Source: Shinella lacus
GTDB taxonomy: Bacteria > Pseudomonadota > Alphaproteobacteria > Rhizobiales > Rhizobiaceae
Direction of reading: 5' to 3'
NCBI RefSeq assembly: GCF_010994755.1
Contig: NZ_WHSB02000002.1
Location: forward strand, 372,001-436,000
DNA length: 64,000 bases
Under the pieces are notes generated by a model. It ran no database searches. It was not told the origin of the DNA and worked only from the letters and a program-made list of their open reading frames with translations. Every line of letters starts with the position of its first letter. Position 1 is the first letter of the stretch. Positions 42,296 to 53,922 of the stretch are shown here, in pieces. The translations under genes and the position numbers were made by a program.

Positions 42296-42440
42296 TTCGG
42301 TTCTACATCTCCCATTTCAAAGCGTTTTGGTCGGTTTAGCCGGAAGGAAGCCGCAATTCCAGCGTCCCGGGGAAAAATGCAGTCCGATGTGATTGCGGCT
42401 TGGCAAGAACGTCAACAATGGCTAAAAATAGTGCAAAGAG

Positions 42441-43466
42441 ATGACCTGCTTGAAAGATGAGCATTTGACGATCCCCACCCTGTCAGCGCCCCTCGCGATC
42501 GGCGGCCGGACCCTCCGGAACCGGGTCGTGCTGGCGCCGATGTCCGGCGTGACGGACCTGCCGTTCCGCGATCTCGCCTGGCGGTTTGGCGCGGGGCTGG
42601 TGGTGACGGAGATGGTGGCGAGCCGCGAACTGGCGCTGAATGCGCGCGAAAGCTGGTCGCGCATCCGCAATTGCGGCATCCGGCCGCATATGGTGCAGCT
42701 TGCCGGCCGCGAGGCGCACTGGATGGCGGAAGCGGCGAAAATCGCCGAGGGCGAGGGCGCCGATATCATCGACATCAATATGGGCTGCCCCGCCAAGAAG
42801 GTAATCGGCGGTTATTCCGGTTCCGCCCTGATGCGCGACCCGGATCACGCGCTGGGCCTGATCGAGGCGACTGTGAACGCGGTGAGTGTGCCGGTGACGG
42901 TGAAGATGCGGCTTGGCTGGGATCACGATTCGATCAATGCGCCGCATATCGCCCAGCGCGCCGAGGCGGCGGGGGCCGCGATGATCACGGTACATGGACG
43001 CACGCGCATGCAGTTCTACGAGGGCCGGGCCGACTGGGACGCGATCCGCGCGGTTCGTGATGTCCTGTCGATCCCGCTCGTCGCGAACGGCGATGTGGAG
43101 ACGGCGGCGGACGCCGAGGAGATCCTGCGGCGTTCCGGAGCCGATGCCGTGATGGTCGGCCGCTCGGCGCAGGGCCGGCCGTGGCATCCCGCGGTGCTTG
43201 CCGGCGCGTACGCGCACCCGTCGACGGAAGAGATTGCCGCGGTGGCGGTGGAGCACTACCGCATGATGCTCGATTTCTACGGCGTCGAGGCGGGGCTGCG
43301 CCATGCGCGAAAACATGTCGGCTGGTATCTGGAGCGTTTTGCACCGGGCCTGCCGGGCGCGACAAAGGCGGAGATCATGACGGCGCGCGACAGCGATTTC
43401 GTCGCCGAGCGCCTGGCGGCCGCGCTGCTTGGCGATCAAGCTGCAAAACTCGGGGAGGCTGCATGA
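42441..43466 (+). CDS. dusB: tRNA-dihydrouridine synthase (DusB/NifR3)
   Basis: 341 residues, FMN-binding TIM barrel. [15 protein letters not shown] begins the barrel, [22 protein letters not shown] holds the catalytic Cys, and [12 protein letters not shown] is the FMN phosphate site. It reduces uridines in the tRNA D loop. It is called nifR3 in the nitrogen-regulation operons of this group. ATG 42441 sits within AAAGAG-ATG. It overlaps ntrB by four bases (ATGA). Confidence 0.93.
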   Translation: MTCLKDEHLTIPTLSAPLAIGGRTLRNRVVLAPMSGVTDLPFRDLAWRFGAGLVVTEMVASRELALNARESWSRIRNCGIRPHMVQLAGREAHWMAEAAKIAEGEGADIIDINMGCPAKKVIGGYSGSALMRDPDHALGLIEATVNAVSVPVTVKMRLGWDHDSINAPHIAQRAEAAGAAMITVHGRTRMQFYEGRADWDAIRAVRDVLSIPLVANGDVETAADAEEILRRSGADAVMVGRSAQGRPWHPAVLAGAYAHPSTEEIAAVAVEHYRMMLDFYGVEAGLRHARKHVGWYLERFAPGLPGATKAEIMTARDSDFVAERLAAALLGDQAAKLGEAA

Positions 43467-44607
43467 CGGGAAAGACCGGAGAGCCGCATGCCGCAGCACC
43501 CGAACTGGCGCTCGCCGTGCTCAACGCTATCCAGAACCCTGTGATCCTCGTCGATGCGAGCGGCCTGATCGCCTTTGCCAATTGGGAGGCCGAATCGTTT
43601 TTCGGCGCGAGCGCCAGCCATCTCGCCCGCCACAACGTCTCCACCGTCATTCCCTTCGGCAGCCCGCTCCTGACGCTGATCGACCAGGTGCGCGAGCGCA
43701 AGGCGCCCGTCAGCGAATATCGCGTCGATCTCTCTTCGCCGCGGCTGGGGGCGGAAAAGCTCGTCGATATCTATGTGGCGCCGGTGACGACCGAGCCGGG
43801 TTCGGTGGTGATCGTCATCCAGGAACGCTCCATGGCGGACAAGATCGACCGGCAACTGACCCATCGCGGTGCTGCGCGCTCGGTGACGGGGCTCGCCTCC
43901 ATGCTGGCGCACGAGATCAAGAACCCGCTGTCCGGCATTCGCGGCGCGGCGCAGCTTCTCGAAACCTCAGTCACCGACGAGGACCGGGCGCTGACGCGGC
44001 TGATCTGCGAGGAGACCGACCGCATCGTCTCGCTGGTCGATCGCATGGAGGTGTTTTCCGACGAGCGGCCGGTCGATCGCGTGCCGCTCAACATCCATGC
44101 CGTGCTCGACCATGTGAAGGTCGTCGCCCGGGCGGGTTTTGCGCGCAACATCAAGATCACCGAGCTTTACGATCCGTCGCTGCCACCGGTCTTCGCCAAC
44201 CGCGACCAGCTCGTGCAGGTCTTCCTGAACCTCATCAAGAACGCCTCGGAAGCGATCGGCGACCGGCCGGATGGCGAAATCCAGCTCACCACCGCCTATC
44301 GGCCGGGCATCCGGCTTTCGGTGGCCGGCACGCGGGAAAAGATCTCGCTGCCGCTGGAATTCTGCGTGCATGACAACGGGCCGGGCGTGCCGTCGGACCT
44401 GCTGCCGCATCTTTTCGATCCCTTCATCACGACCAAGACCAACGGCTCCGGCCTCGGCCTTGCGCTCGTTGCAAAAATCATCGGCGGCCATGGCGGCATC
44501 GTGGAATGCGACAGCCAGGGTAGCCGCACCACCTTCCGCGTGCTGATGCCGGCGTCGCGCGGCGTCAGCGAAGACGACGACTTTCCCAAGACCAAAGGAC
44601 ATATCTG

Positions 44608-44608
<1 letters not shown>
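43463..44608 (+). CDS. ntrB: Nitrogen regulation sensor kinase NtrB (GlnL)
   Basis: 381 residues. An N-terminal PAS domain ([13 protein letters not shown]) precedes the dimerisation helix with the phospho-acceptor His150 in [17 protein letters not shown]; the ATPase part has NLIKNASEA (N box), DNGPGVP (G1) and GSGLGLALV (G2). It phosphorylates NtrC under nitrogen limitation and is controlled by PII. It overlaps dusB's stop and ends in TGATG with ntrC. Confidence 0.95.
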
Positions 44609-46062
<1,454 letters not shown>

Positions 46063-46261
46063 CTTAACGGCAAGCGGCGTTGCATTTTGGCCACAATCTG
46101 TTGCTTGAGGGTAACAGAGGGGTTTTGCGGCCGAATAGGTCCGCGTGCCTGATCGTCATGGATCCGGGTGCGACAAGCGGCCGGTTCCTCGCGCGGTCGG
46201 CGCTACTCCCAAAACACGAGAACAACGCCGGCACCTTTCCAGGGTGTACGGTGGGGAAGCG

Positions 46262-48541
46262 ATGCGGCAGATGACGGACGGCGTGAGCCTGCTTTCGAGC
46301 GGAAATGAGAAGGGAACGGGTGCCGACCGGCGCGCCTCCTTCGCCTTGCCGGGCCTGGTGCTTGCGGGCGGTGCGCTCGTTGCCGCGACGATCTCGCTGT
46401 TCATCCTGCTCGGCCTGACGCCGATCAAGCCGGAAGCCAATGTCGTCATCGCCTCGGCGGCGATCAATGCAGTGTTCATCGTCGGCCTGATGTTCCTGAT
46501 CGGCCGTGAGATTTTGCGGCTGCTGCGCGCCCGCAGCCGTGGCCGTGCGGCCGCGCGGCTGCATGTGCGCATCGTGGCGCTTTTCTCCATCGTCGCGATC
46601 ACGCCCGCGGTGCTCGTGGCGATCTTCGCCTCCATCACGCTCGATGTCGGCCTCGACCGCTGGTTCTCCATCCGCACCCAGTCGATTGTCAGCTCGTCGC
46701 TCAACGTGGCGCAGGCCTATGTGCTGGAAAATGCGAGCTATTTGCAGGGCCAGACGGCCTCGATGGCCAACGACCTCGACCGCAACCGCCAGCTCTACAG
46801 CCTCGACCGCACGGGTTTCATCGAGCTGATGACGCGGCAGGCACGCGGGCGCAACATGCTCGGCGCCTTCCTGCTGCGCGCCGATGGCTCGACGATTCTG
46901 CAGGCGAACATCCAGATCGAAAATCCGCTGCCGGCGGTGCCGGAGGATGCGCTGAAGGCGTCCGCCGCCGGCCAGCCGACGCTGATCCCGCCGGGCACGA
47001 CCAACCTCGTCGGCGCCATCATCAAGCTCGACAACATTCCCGACGCCTTCCTCTATACGATCCGCACGGTCGATCCGGAAGTCATGCGCTCCATGCGGCT
47101 GATGGAGGAGAACACGGCGGAGTACCGCGCGCTGGAAGCCGGGCGCACGACCCTGCAGATCGCCTTCGGCGTGCTCTATCTCGGCTTCGCGCTGATCGTG
47201 CTGCTCGCCGCGATCTGGACGGCGATCGCGGTTGCCGACCGTATCGTGCGGCCGATCCGCCAGCTGATCGGTGCTGCGGACAGCGTGGCCTCCGGCAATC
47301 TCGACGTCAGCGTGCCGGTGCGCACGGCGGATGGCGACGTCGGTAACCTCTCGCGCACCTTCAACAAGATGATCGCGGAAATTCGCGCGCAGCAGGACCA
47401 GATTCTCGACGCGAAGGACGAGGTCGACCACCGTCGCCGCTTCATCGAGGCGGTGCTGTCCGGCGTCACGGCCGCCGTCATCGGCGTCGAGGACGACGGG
47501 CGCATGACGATCGCCAACCTCTCGGCGGAAATCCTGCTGGGGCGCAATGCCAACGACCTGATCGGCCAGCCGCTGACGGACGTGGCGCCGGAAATCGCGG
47601 CCGTGCTGGCGGAGGGATCCACCCGCCACCGCAACAATTACCGCAAGCAGATCAACATCATGCATGGCGGCAAGGAGCGGACGCTGAACGTGCAGGTGAC
47701 CCGCGAAGAGGCGAAGGACGCCAAGGATTCCTACGTCGTGACCATCGATGACATTACCGATCTCGTCATCGCGCAGCGCTCGACCGCCTGGGCGGATGTG
47801 GCGCGGCGCATCGCGCACGAGATCAAGAACCCGCTGACGCCGATCCAGCTTTCCGCCGAGCGCATTCGCCGGCGATATGGCAAGCAGATCGACCAGGAAG
47901 ACCGCGCGGTCTTCGACCAGTGTACGGATACGATCGTGCGCCAGGTCGAGGATATCGGCCGCATGGTCGATGAATTCTCCGCTTTCGCGCGCATGCCCAA
48001 GCCGACCAAGGAACGCTCGGACCTGCGCAACATCCTGAAGGACGCGGTTTTCCTGCGCGAGATGGGCAACAACCATGTCGTCTTCCGCAAGGATTTTGGC
48101 GACGAGCCGCTCGAAGGTCTTTTCGATGCGCGCATGCTCGGCCAGGCCTTCGGCAACCTCATCAAGAATGCGGTGGAGGCGATCGAGGCATTGCCGCCCG
48201 ACGTGACGCGCGATGAGCGCAAGGTCCTCGTGCGGGCGACGCCCGACGACGCAGGACGGCGGTTCGTCGTTGATGTGATTGACAACGGCAAGGGTTTGCC
48301 GATGGAGAACCGGCACCGGATTCTCGAACCCTATATGACGATGCGCGACAAGGGCACGGGGCTTGGCCTCGCCATCGTGAAGAAGATTATCGAAGACCAT
48401 GGCGGGCAGCTGGAACTGCATGACGCGCCTGCGGATTTCGACAACGGCCATGGGGCGATGATCCGCGTGATCCTGCCCTACGAGGAAACGGCGGCCGTCG
48501 ATGCGGACAATAAGAGCAAGGAAGTGAGCCATGGCGTCTGA
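46262..48541 (+). CDS. ntrY: Nitrogen sensor kinase NtrY
   Basis: 759 residues. Three or four membrane segments in the first 130 residues and one near 310-330, a periplasmic domain between, a HAMP linker (VADRIVRPIRQLIGAADSV), a PAS domain, then a kinase with the phospho-acceptor His in [17 protein letters not shown] and ATPase boxes NLIKNAVEA, DNGKGLP and GTGLGLAIV. It is the transmembrane partner of NtrX. ATG 46262 follows GGGGAAGCG; an earlier in-frame start at 46145 gives a charged tail unlike the family. It ends 11 bases into ntrX. Confidence 0.93.
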   Translation: MRQMTDGVSLLSSGNEKGTGADRRASFALPGLVLAGGALVAATISLFILLGLTPIKPEANVVIASAAINAVFIVGLMFLIGREILRLLRARSRGRAAARLHVRIVALFSIVAITPAVLVAIFASITLDVGLDRWFSIRTQSIVSSSLNVAQAYVLENASYLQGQTASMANDLDRNRQLYSLDRTGFIELMTRQARGRNMLGAFLLRADGSTILQANIQIENPLPAVPEDALKASAAGQPTLIPPGTTNLVGAIIKLDNIPDAFLYTIRTVDPEVMRSMRLMEENTAEYRALEAGRTTLQIAFGVLYLGFALIVLLAAIWTAIAVADRIVRPIRQLIGAADSVASGNLDVSVPVRTADGDVGNLSRTFNKMIAEIRAQQDQILDAKDEVDHRRRFIEAVLSGVTAAVIGVEDDGRMTIANLSAEILLGRNANDLIGQPLTDVAPEIAAVLAEGSTRHRNNYRKQINIMHGGKERTLNVQVTREEAKDAKDSYVVTIDDITDLVIAQRSTAWADVARRIAHEIKNPLTPIQLSAERIRRRYGKQIDQEDRAVFDQCTDTIVRQVEDIGRMVDEFSAFARMPKPTKERSDLRNILKDAVFLREMGNNHVVFRKDFGDEPLEGLFDARMLGQAFGNLIKNAVEAIEALPPDVTRDERKVLVRATPDDAGRRFVVDVIDNGKGLPMENRHRILEPYMTMRDKGTGLGLAIVKKIIEDHGGQLELHDAPADFDNGHGAMIRVILPYEETAAVDADNKSKEVSHGV

Positions 48542-49895
48542 TATTCTTGTGGTGGACGACGAACAGGACATTCGCGAGATCGTCTCCGGCATTCTATCCG
48601 ACGAGGGCCATGAGACGCGCACGGCCTATGACAGCGACAGCGCGCTGGCCGCCATCAGCGACCGCGTGCCGCGTCTCGTCTTCCTCGACATCTGGATGCA
48701 GGGCAGCAAGCTCGACGGGCTGGCGCTTCTCGACGAGATCAAGAGCCGCCATCCGGACCTGCCGGTGGTGATGATCTCCGGTCACGGCAACATCGAGACC
48801 GCAGTTTCGGCGATCCGCCGTGGCGCCTACGATTTCATCGAGAAGCCGTTCAAAGCCGACCGGCTGATTCTCATCGCCGAGCGGGCGCTGGAGAATTCGA
48901 AGCTGCGCCGCGAGGTGACGGAGCTGAAGAAGCGATCCGGCGATCCGGCCGAGCTGATCGGCACCTCCGTCGCCGTCTCGCAGTTGCGCCAGACGATCGA
49001 CAAGGTCTCGCCGACCAACAGCCGCATCATGATCCTCGGCCCCTCCGGCTCCGGCAAGGAGCTGGTGGCACGCATGATCCATCGCAAGTCGAGCCGCGCT
49101 GCCGGTCCGTTCGTGGTGCTGAACGCGGCGGCGATCACGCCGGAGCGCATGGAGGTGGCCCTCTTCGGCACCGAAGGCACGCCCGGCCAGTCGCGAAAAA
49201 CGGGCGCGCTGGAGGAATCGCACGGCGGCATCCTCTATCTCGACGAGATCGGCGAAATGCCGCGCGAGACGCAGAACAAGATTTTGCGCGTGCTGGTCGA
49301 CCAGCAGTTCGAGCGCGTCGGCGGCTCGAAGCGGGTGAAGGTGGATGTGCGCATCATCTCGTCCACCGCCTATAATCTCGAAAGCCTGATCGCCGAGGGC
49401 GGTTTCCGCGAAGACCTTTATCACCGCCTCGCCGTGGTGCCAGTGCGCGTGCCGCCGCTCGCCGAGCGGCGCGAGGACATTCCCTTCCTCGTTGACATGT
49501 TCATGCGCCAGATCAGCGAACAGGCCGGCATCCGCGCGCGAAAAATCGGTGATGACGCGCTGGCCGTGCTCCAGGCGCACGACTGGCCCGGAAATATCCG
49601 CCAGTTGCGCAACAATATCGAGCGGCTGATGATTCTCGCCCGCAGCGACGGTCCGGACACGGCGATCACCGCCGACATGCTGCCGACGGAAGTGGGCGAC
49701 ATGCTGCCGAAGATTTCGACGCAGGGCGACCAGCACATCATGACGCTGCCGCTGCGCGAGGCGCGCGAAATGTTCGAACGCGACTATCTCATCGCCCAGA
49801 TCAACCGCTTCGGCGGCAACATTTCCCGCACGGCCGAATTCGTCGGCATGGAACGTTCCGCGCTCCATCGCAAACTGAAATCGCTTGGCGTATAA
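48531..49895 (+). CDS. ntrX: Response regulator NtrX
   Basis: 454 residues. Receiver with Asp53 (FLDIWMQGSKLDG); AAA+ part with Walker A GPSGSGKELVARMIH and Walker B LYLDEIGEMP; Fis-like C-terminus (GNISRTAEFVGMERSALHRK). The place of the GAFTGA loop is occupied by EGTPGQSRKTGA, so it cannot contact sigma-54 in the NtrC way. It overlaps the ntrY end by 11 bases. A weak hairpin (CCCTCA/TGAGGG at 49898-49915) follows before trkA. Confidence 0.94.
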   Translation: MASDILVVDDEQDIREIVSGILSDEGHETRTAYDSDSALAAISDRVPRLVFLDIWMQGSKLDGLALLDEIKSRHPDLPVVMISGHGNIETAVSAIRRGAYDFIEKPFKADRLILIAERALENSKLRREVTELKKRSGDPAELIGTSVAVSQLRQTIDKVSPTNSRIMILGPSGSGKELVARMIHRKSSRAAGPFVVLNAAAITPERMEVALFGTEGTPGQSRKTGALEESHGGILYLDEIGEMPRETQNKILRVLVDQQFERVGGSKRVKVDVRIISSTAYNLESLIAEGGFREDLYHRLAVVPVRVPPLAERREDIPFLVDMFMRQISEQAGIRARKIGDDALAVLQAHDWPGNIRQLRNNIERLMILARSDGPDTAITADMLPTEVGDMLPKISTQGDQHIMTLPLREAREMFERDYLIAQINRFGGNISRTAEFVGMERSALHRKLKSLGV

Positions 49896-49925
49896 GGCCC
49901 TCAGGGTTTTGAGGGATTCTTGGGC

Positions 49926-51302
49926 ATGAAGGTCATCATCTGCGGCGCCGGTCGCGTCGGTTACGGTATCGCAGAGCGTCTCTCGGAGGAGGGCAACGAC
50001 GTCTCGGTGATCGACACGCAGCCGTCGCTGATCGCCGCTATCACCGAGACGCTGGATGTCAGCGGCATCGTCGGCCATGGCGCGCATCCGGAGGTGCTGG
50101 CGAAGGCCGGCGCCGACCAGGCGGACATGCTGATCGCCGTCACGCTGTTCGACGAGATCAACATGGTCGCCTGCCAGGTGGCCCATTCACTGTTCAATGT
50201 GCCGACCAAGATCGCGCGCATTCGGTCGCAAAGTTATCTCGCGCCGGAATATTCCGACCTGTTTTCGCGCGAACATATGCCGATCGACGTCACCATCTCG
50301 CCGGAAGTCGAGGTGGGCAAGATGGTGCTGCGGCGCATCTCATTCCCGGGCGCGACGGATGTCGTGCGCTTTGCCGACGACCGCATCGTGATGGTGGCGA
50401 TCGAGTGCATGGAGGATTGCCCGGTCGTCGAGACGCCGCTGAAGCAACTGAGTGAACTCTTTCCGGACCTGAACGCCACCGTTACCGGCATCTTTTCCAA
50501 TGGAAAGCTCTTCGTGCCGAATTCCTCGGACCAGCTGCATTCCGGCGATCTCGCCTATGTGGTCTGCGACAAGGGGCATGTGCGGCGCACACTGGCGCTG
50601 TTCGGCCATGAGGAGCAGGAAGCAGCCCGAATCGTCATCGCCGGCGGCGGCAATATCGGCTATTTCGTCGCCAAGGCGATCGAGGATTACCAGCCGAAGA
50701 CCCGGCTGAAGATCATCGAAAACGACCGCGAGCGCGCGGTGGCGGTCGCCGACAAGCTGCGAAACACCGTCGTGCTGCACGGCTCGGCGCTCGACCAGAA
50801 GATGCTGTTGCAGGCCGATATCCAGGATGCCGACCTGATCGTGGCGCTGACCAACAACGACCAGATCAACATTCTGGGCAGCGTGATGGCCAAGCGCCTC
50901 GGCTGCAAGCAGAACCTCGTTTTGATCAACGATCCGAGCTACCAGGATTTCACCAAGACGCTCGGCATCGATGCGCATATCAATCCACGCGCCGTGACGA
51001 TCTCCGGCATCCTGCAACATGTCCGCAAGGGCCGAATCCGCTCGGTCTATGCGGTGCAAAAGGGGTCTGCGGAAGTGATCGAGGCGGAAGCGCTGGAGAC
51101 TTCCCCGCTTGTCGGCAAGCCGCTACGCGAGCTTGAACTGCCGCCCGGTATTCGCATCGGCGCGATCTATCGCGACAAGACGGTGATCCGCCCGGATGGC
51201 GACACGAAGATCAAGGCGAAGGATCGCGTCGTGCTGTTCGCCGCCGCCGCGGCCGTGCGCCATGTCGAGCAGCTCTTCCGCGTCAGCATTCAGTATTTCT
51301 AG
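49926..51302 (+). CDS. trkA: Trk potassium uptake regulator TrkA
   Basis: 458 residues with two RCK repeats: each begins with a Rossmann motif (IICGAGRVGYGIAERL; IAGGGNIGYFVAKAI) and has a C-terminal lobe with the conserved acidic NAD site (VIDTQ, IIEND). TrkA binds NAD(H) and gates the TrkH/G channel; those partner genes are not in the window. ATG 49926 begins MKVIICGAG; an earlier TTG is less likely. It is next to ntrYX, a usual place in rhizobia. Confidence 0.95.
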   Translation: MKVIICGAGRVGYGIAERLSEEGNDVSVIDTQPSLIAAITETLDVSGIVGHGAHPEVLAKAGADQADMLIAVTLFDEINMVACQVAHSLFNVPTKIARIRSQSYLAPEYSDLFSREHMPIDVTISPEVEVGKMVLRRISFPGATDVVRFADDRIVMVAIECMEDCPVVETPLKQLSELFPDLNATVTGIFSNGKLFVPNSSDQLHSGDLAYVVCDKGHVRRTLALFGHEEQEAARIVIAGGGNIGYFVAKAIEDYQPKTRLKIIENDRERAVAVADKLRNTVVLHGSALDQKMLLQADIQDADLIVALTNNDQINILGSVMAKRLGCKQNLVLINDPSYQDFTKTLGIDAHINPRAVTISGILQHVRKGRIRSVYAVQKGSAEVIEAEALETSPLVGKPLRELELPPGIRIGAIYRDKTVIRPDGDTKIKAKDRVVLFAAAAAVRHVEQLFRVSIQYF

Positions 51303-51310
51303 GATCTCCG

Positions 51311-52174
51311 ATGCCGCGTATCGCCTATGTCAACGGCCGCTATGTCCGCCATGCCGATGCCGCGGTGCATATCGAGGACCGGGGCTTCGTCTTTGCGGAC
51401 GCGGTCTACGAGGTCTGCCAGGTGCAGCGCGGCTTTATCGTCGATCTCACGCGCCATCTCGACCGGCTTGATCGCTCGCTTAGTGAAATCCGCATCCGCC
51501 CGCCCATGCCGCGCGCAGCACTTTCGGGAATCATGCGGCAGGTGCTGCGCCGCAACCATGTCGTTAACGGCATGGTCTATCTCCAGGTAACGCGCGGCGT
51601 CGCCAAGCGCGACCACGTCTTTCCGTCGCCGGATGTGCGGGCCTCGCTGGTCGTTACGGCGAAGAGCCTGAATCCGGCGGTGAATGCCGCGAAATATGCG
51701 ACGGGAATCACGGCGATAACCGTCGAGGACAACCGCTGGGGCCGGGTAGACATCAAGACCGTCGGCCTGCTGCCGAACGTTCTGGCACGCCAGCAGGCGA
51801 AGGAGGCGGGCGCGCAGGAGGCGATTTTTGTGGACGGCGAGGGCAATGTAACCGAGGGTGGCGCGACGAATCTCTGGATCGTCGACAAGGCCGGAAACCT
51901 CGTCACTCGCCCGGCGGACCATGGCATTCTTAGCGGCATCACCCGCAGGACGCTCCTGGATGTCGCGGAAAGGCTTGGCCTGCCGGTCACCGAGCGCCGA
52001 TTCTCCGTAGCGGAGATGCTGGAAGCGCGGGAAATCTTCGTCACCGGCGCCACGACGATCTGCCTGCCGGTCGTTTCCGTCGATGGCGTGACCATCGCCA
52101 ACGGCCATCCCGGCATGACGGCGCAGAAAATCCGCGAAGCCTTTTTCGCCGTTGCGGAGAAGACTGCGATTTGA
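51311..52174 (+). CDS. D-amino-acid aminotransferase, fold-type IV PLP enzyme
   Basis: 287 residues of the aminotransferase class IV fold. Features: [19 protein letters not shown] near the start, the [21 protein letters not shown] region with the PLP-binding Lys (in DIKTV), and [19 protein letters not shown] with the Glu that contacts the cofactor. It is likely a D-alanine transaminase; branched-chain activity cannot be excluded. It starts 8 bases after trkA. Confidence 0.9.
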   Translation: MPRIAYVNGRYVRHADAAVHIEDRGFVFADAVYEVCQVQRGFIVDLTRHLDRLDRSLSEIRIRPPMPRAALSGIMRQVLRRNHVVNGMVYLQVTRGVAKRDHVFPSPDVRASLVVTAKSLNPAVNAAKYATGITAITVEDNRWGRVDIKTVGLLPNVLARQQAKEAGAQEAIFVDGEGNVTEGGATNLWIVDKAGNLVTRPADHGILSGITRRTLLDVAERLGLPVTERRFSVAEMLEAREIFVTGATTICLPVVSVDGVTIANGHPGMTAQKIREAFFAVAEKTAI

Positions 52175-52190
52175 TACCAAAATCGACGGT

Positions 52191-52207
52191 CCGGCAGTTT
52201 CTGCCGG
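52191..52207 (+). other. Hairpin upstream of hfq
   Basis: CCGGCAG (52191-52197) pairs perfectly with CTGCCGG (52201-52207) around TTT. It is a possible weak terminator after the aminotransferase gene or a control structure for hfq; the T-rich stretch TTTATTTT is 12 bases further on. Confidence 0.4.
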
Positions 52208-52272
52208 GCAAGGGGACAATTTATTTTCAGGCAACCGGTCTCAAGGGCCGGCAATCAGAAAGAAGCGGCGCG

Positions 52273-52515
52273 ATGGCGGAACGTTCTCAGAACCTGCAGG
52301 ATCTTTTTCTTAATACCGTTCGCAAGCAAAAGATTTCTCTCACGATCTTTCTCATCAACGGGGTCAAGCTGACCGGGGTTGTCACGTCGTTCGACAATTT
52401 CTGTGTGCTGCTCCGTCGCGACGGTCATTCGCAGCTCGTGTACAAACACGCGATCTCCACCATCATGCCGGGCCAGCCGTTGCAGATGTTCGAGACCGAG
52501 GAAAGCGGCTCCTGA
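52273..52515 (+). CDS. hfq: RNA chaperone Hfq
   Basis: 80 residues. Sm1 and Sm2 motifs are as in other Hfq proteins: [40 protein letters not shown] and [10 protein letters not shown]. It assembles as a hexamer and pairs small RNAs with mRNAs. The ATG at 52273 is preceded by AAAGAAGCG; the 34 extra codons open upstream are not coding by composition. hflX follows immediately. Confidence 0.97.
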   Translation: MAERSQNLQDLFLNTVRKQKISLTIFLINGVKLTGVVTSFDNFCVLLRRDGHSQLVYKHAISTIMPGQPLQMFETEESGS

Positions 52516-52592
52516 CAGGACCCACGAAAATTAAAAAATCCGATTCAAACAAGGATTCCATCGTTCCGGAAGCTGAAAAGCACCGGGACGAT

Positions 52593-53915
52593 ATGCGCGC
52601 TGTCGTGATCGCCCCCGTCTTGAAGGGCGCACGCGGCCAGTCCGACCAGGGCGCCATGGCGCGCTCGGAAGAGGCACGGCTGGAAGAGGCCATCGGCCTT
52701 GCGCGGGCGATCGACCTCACCATCACCCATTCGGCGCTCGTACCCGTCAGCCAGCCGAAGCCCGGCACGCTGCTCGGCAGCGGCAAGATTGCGGAGATCA
52801 AGGCGGCGCTCGATGAAAACGATGCCGGTCTCGTCATCGTCGACCATCCGCTGACGCCGGTGCAGCAGCGTAACCTCGAAAAGGAATGGAACGCCAAGGT
52901 CATCGACCGCACGGGCCTGATCCTCGAAATCTTCGGCCGCCGCGCCTCCACCAAGGAAGGCACGTTGCAGGTCGAGCTTGCGCATCTCAACTACCAGAAG
53001 GGCCGGCTGGTGCGTAGCTGGACCCACCTTGAACGCCAGCGCGGTGGGGCGGGCTTCATGGGCGGTCCGGGTGAAACGCAGATCGAAGCCGACCGCCGGC
53101 TGCTGCAGGACAAGATCATCAAGCTGGAGCGCGAACTGGAGCAGGTGCGCCGCACCCGCCAGCTTCACCGCTCCAAGCGCAAGAAGGTGCCGCATCCGAT
53201 CGTGGCGCTCGTCGGCTATACCAATGCCGGCAAGTCGACGCTGTTCAACCGCATCACCGGGGCAGGCGTGCTGGCCGAAGACATGCTCTTCGCCACACTT
53301 GACCCGACGCTGCGCCGCATGAAGCTGCCGCAGGGCCGCACCGTCATCCTGTCGGATACCGTTGGCTTCATCTCCAACCTGCCGACCCATCTCGTCGCCG
53401 CCTTCCGCGCGACGCTGGAAGAGGTGCTGGAAGCCGATCTCATCCTGCATGTGCGCGACATGTCCGACCCGGACAACGGCGCGCAATCGGCGGACGTGCT
53501 GCGCATTCTCACCGACCTCGGTATCGACGAGAAGGACGGCGCGGAGCGTATCCTCGAAGTCTGGAACAAGATCGACCGGCTGGAGCGGGAGGGGCGCGCC
53601 GCGCTCGTGCAGAAGGCGGAGACGCAGCCGAACGTCATTGCCGTCTCCGCGATTTCGGGCGAGGGTGTCGATACGCTGCTGGCCGAGATCAACCAGCGGC
53701 TTTCCGGCGTGCTCGTCGATCGTGATATCGTCGTGCCGGTGATGCAGCTACAGCTGCTGCCGTGGATTTACGATCATTCGATCGTCGATCACCGCGAGGA
53801 TATGGAAGACGGCAATGTGCGGCTGGAACTGCGGCTGACCGAAACCGAAGCCGCCGAACTCGACCGCCGCCTCGGCATTGGGCAGAGGACTGCACGCGAA
53901 GACTGGGAACGCTGA
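52593..53915 (+). CDS. hflX: Ribosome-associated GTPase HflX
   Basis: 440 residues from ATG 52593. The N-terminal HflX domain (GTLLGSGKIAEIKAAL), GFMGGPGETQIEADRRL and a coiled-coil precede a GTPase domain with G1 GYTNAGKSTLFNRI, G3 DTVGFISNLP and G4 NKID. It splits stalled ribosomes under stress. The reading frame stays open upstream to the hfq stop and reads plausibly (KIKKSDSNKDSIVPEAEKHRDD) but has no ATG, GTG or TTG there, so a rarer start such as ATT 52530 or CTG 52512 is possible. Confidence 0.93.
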   Translation: MRAVVIAPVLKGARGQSDQGAMARSEEARLEEAIGLARAIDLTITHSALVPVSQPKPGTLLGSGKIAEIKAALDENDAGLVIVDHPLTPVQQRNLEKEWNAKVIDRTGLILEIFGRRASTKEGTLQVELAHLNYQKGRLVRSWTHLERQRGGAGFMGGPGETQIEADRRLLQDKIIKLERELEQVRRTRQLHRSKRKKVPHPIVALVGYTNAGKSTLFNRITGAGVLAEDMLFATLDPTLRRMKLPQGRTVILSDTVGFISNLPTHLVAAFRATLEEVLEADLILHVRDMSDPDNGAQSADVLRILTDLGIDEKDGAERILEVWNKIDRLEREGRAALVQKAETQPNVIAVSAISGEGVDTLLAEINQRLSGVLVDRDIVVPVMQLQLLPWIYDHSIVDHREDMEDGNVRLELRLTETEAAELDRRLGIGQRTAREDWER

Positions 53916-53922
53916 CGTTACG

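Noticed and set aside
46064-48622. 852-codon open frame on the minus strand opposite ntrY
   Set aside because: ntrY is fully supported on the plus strand; the mirror frame has no motif.
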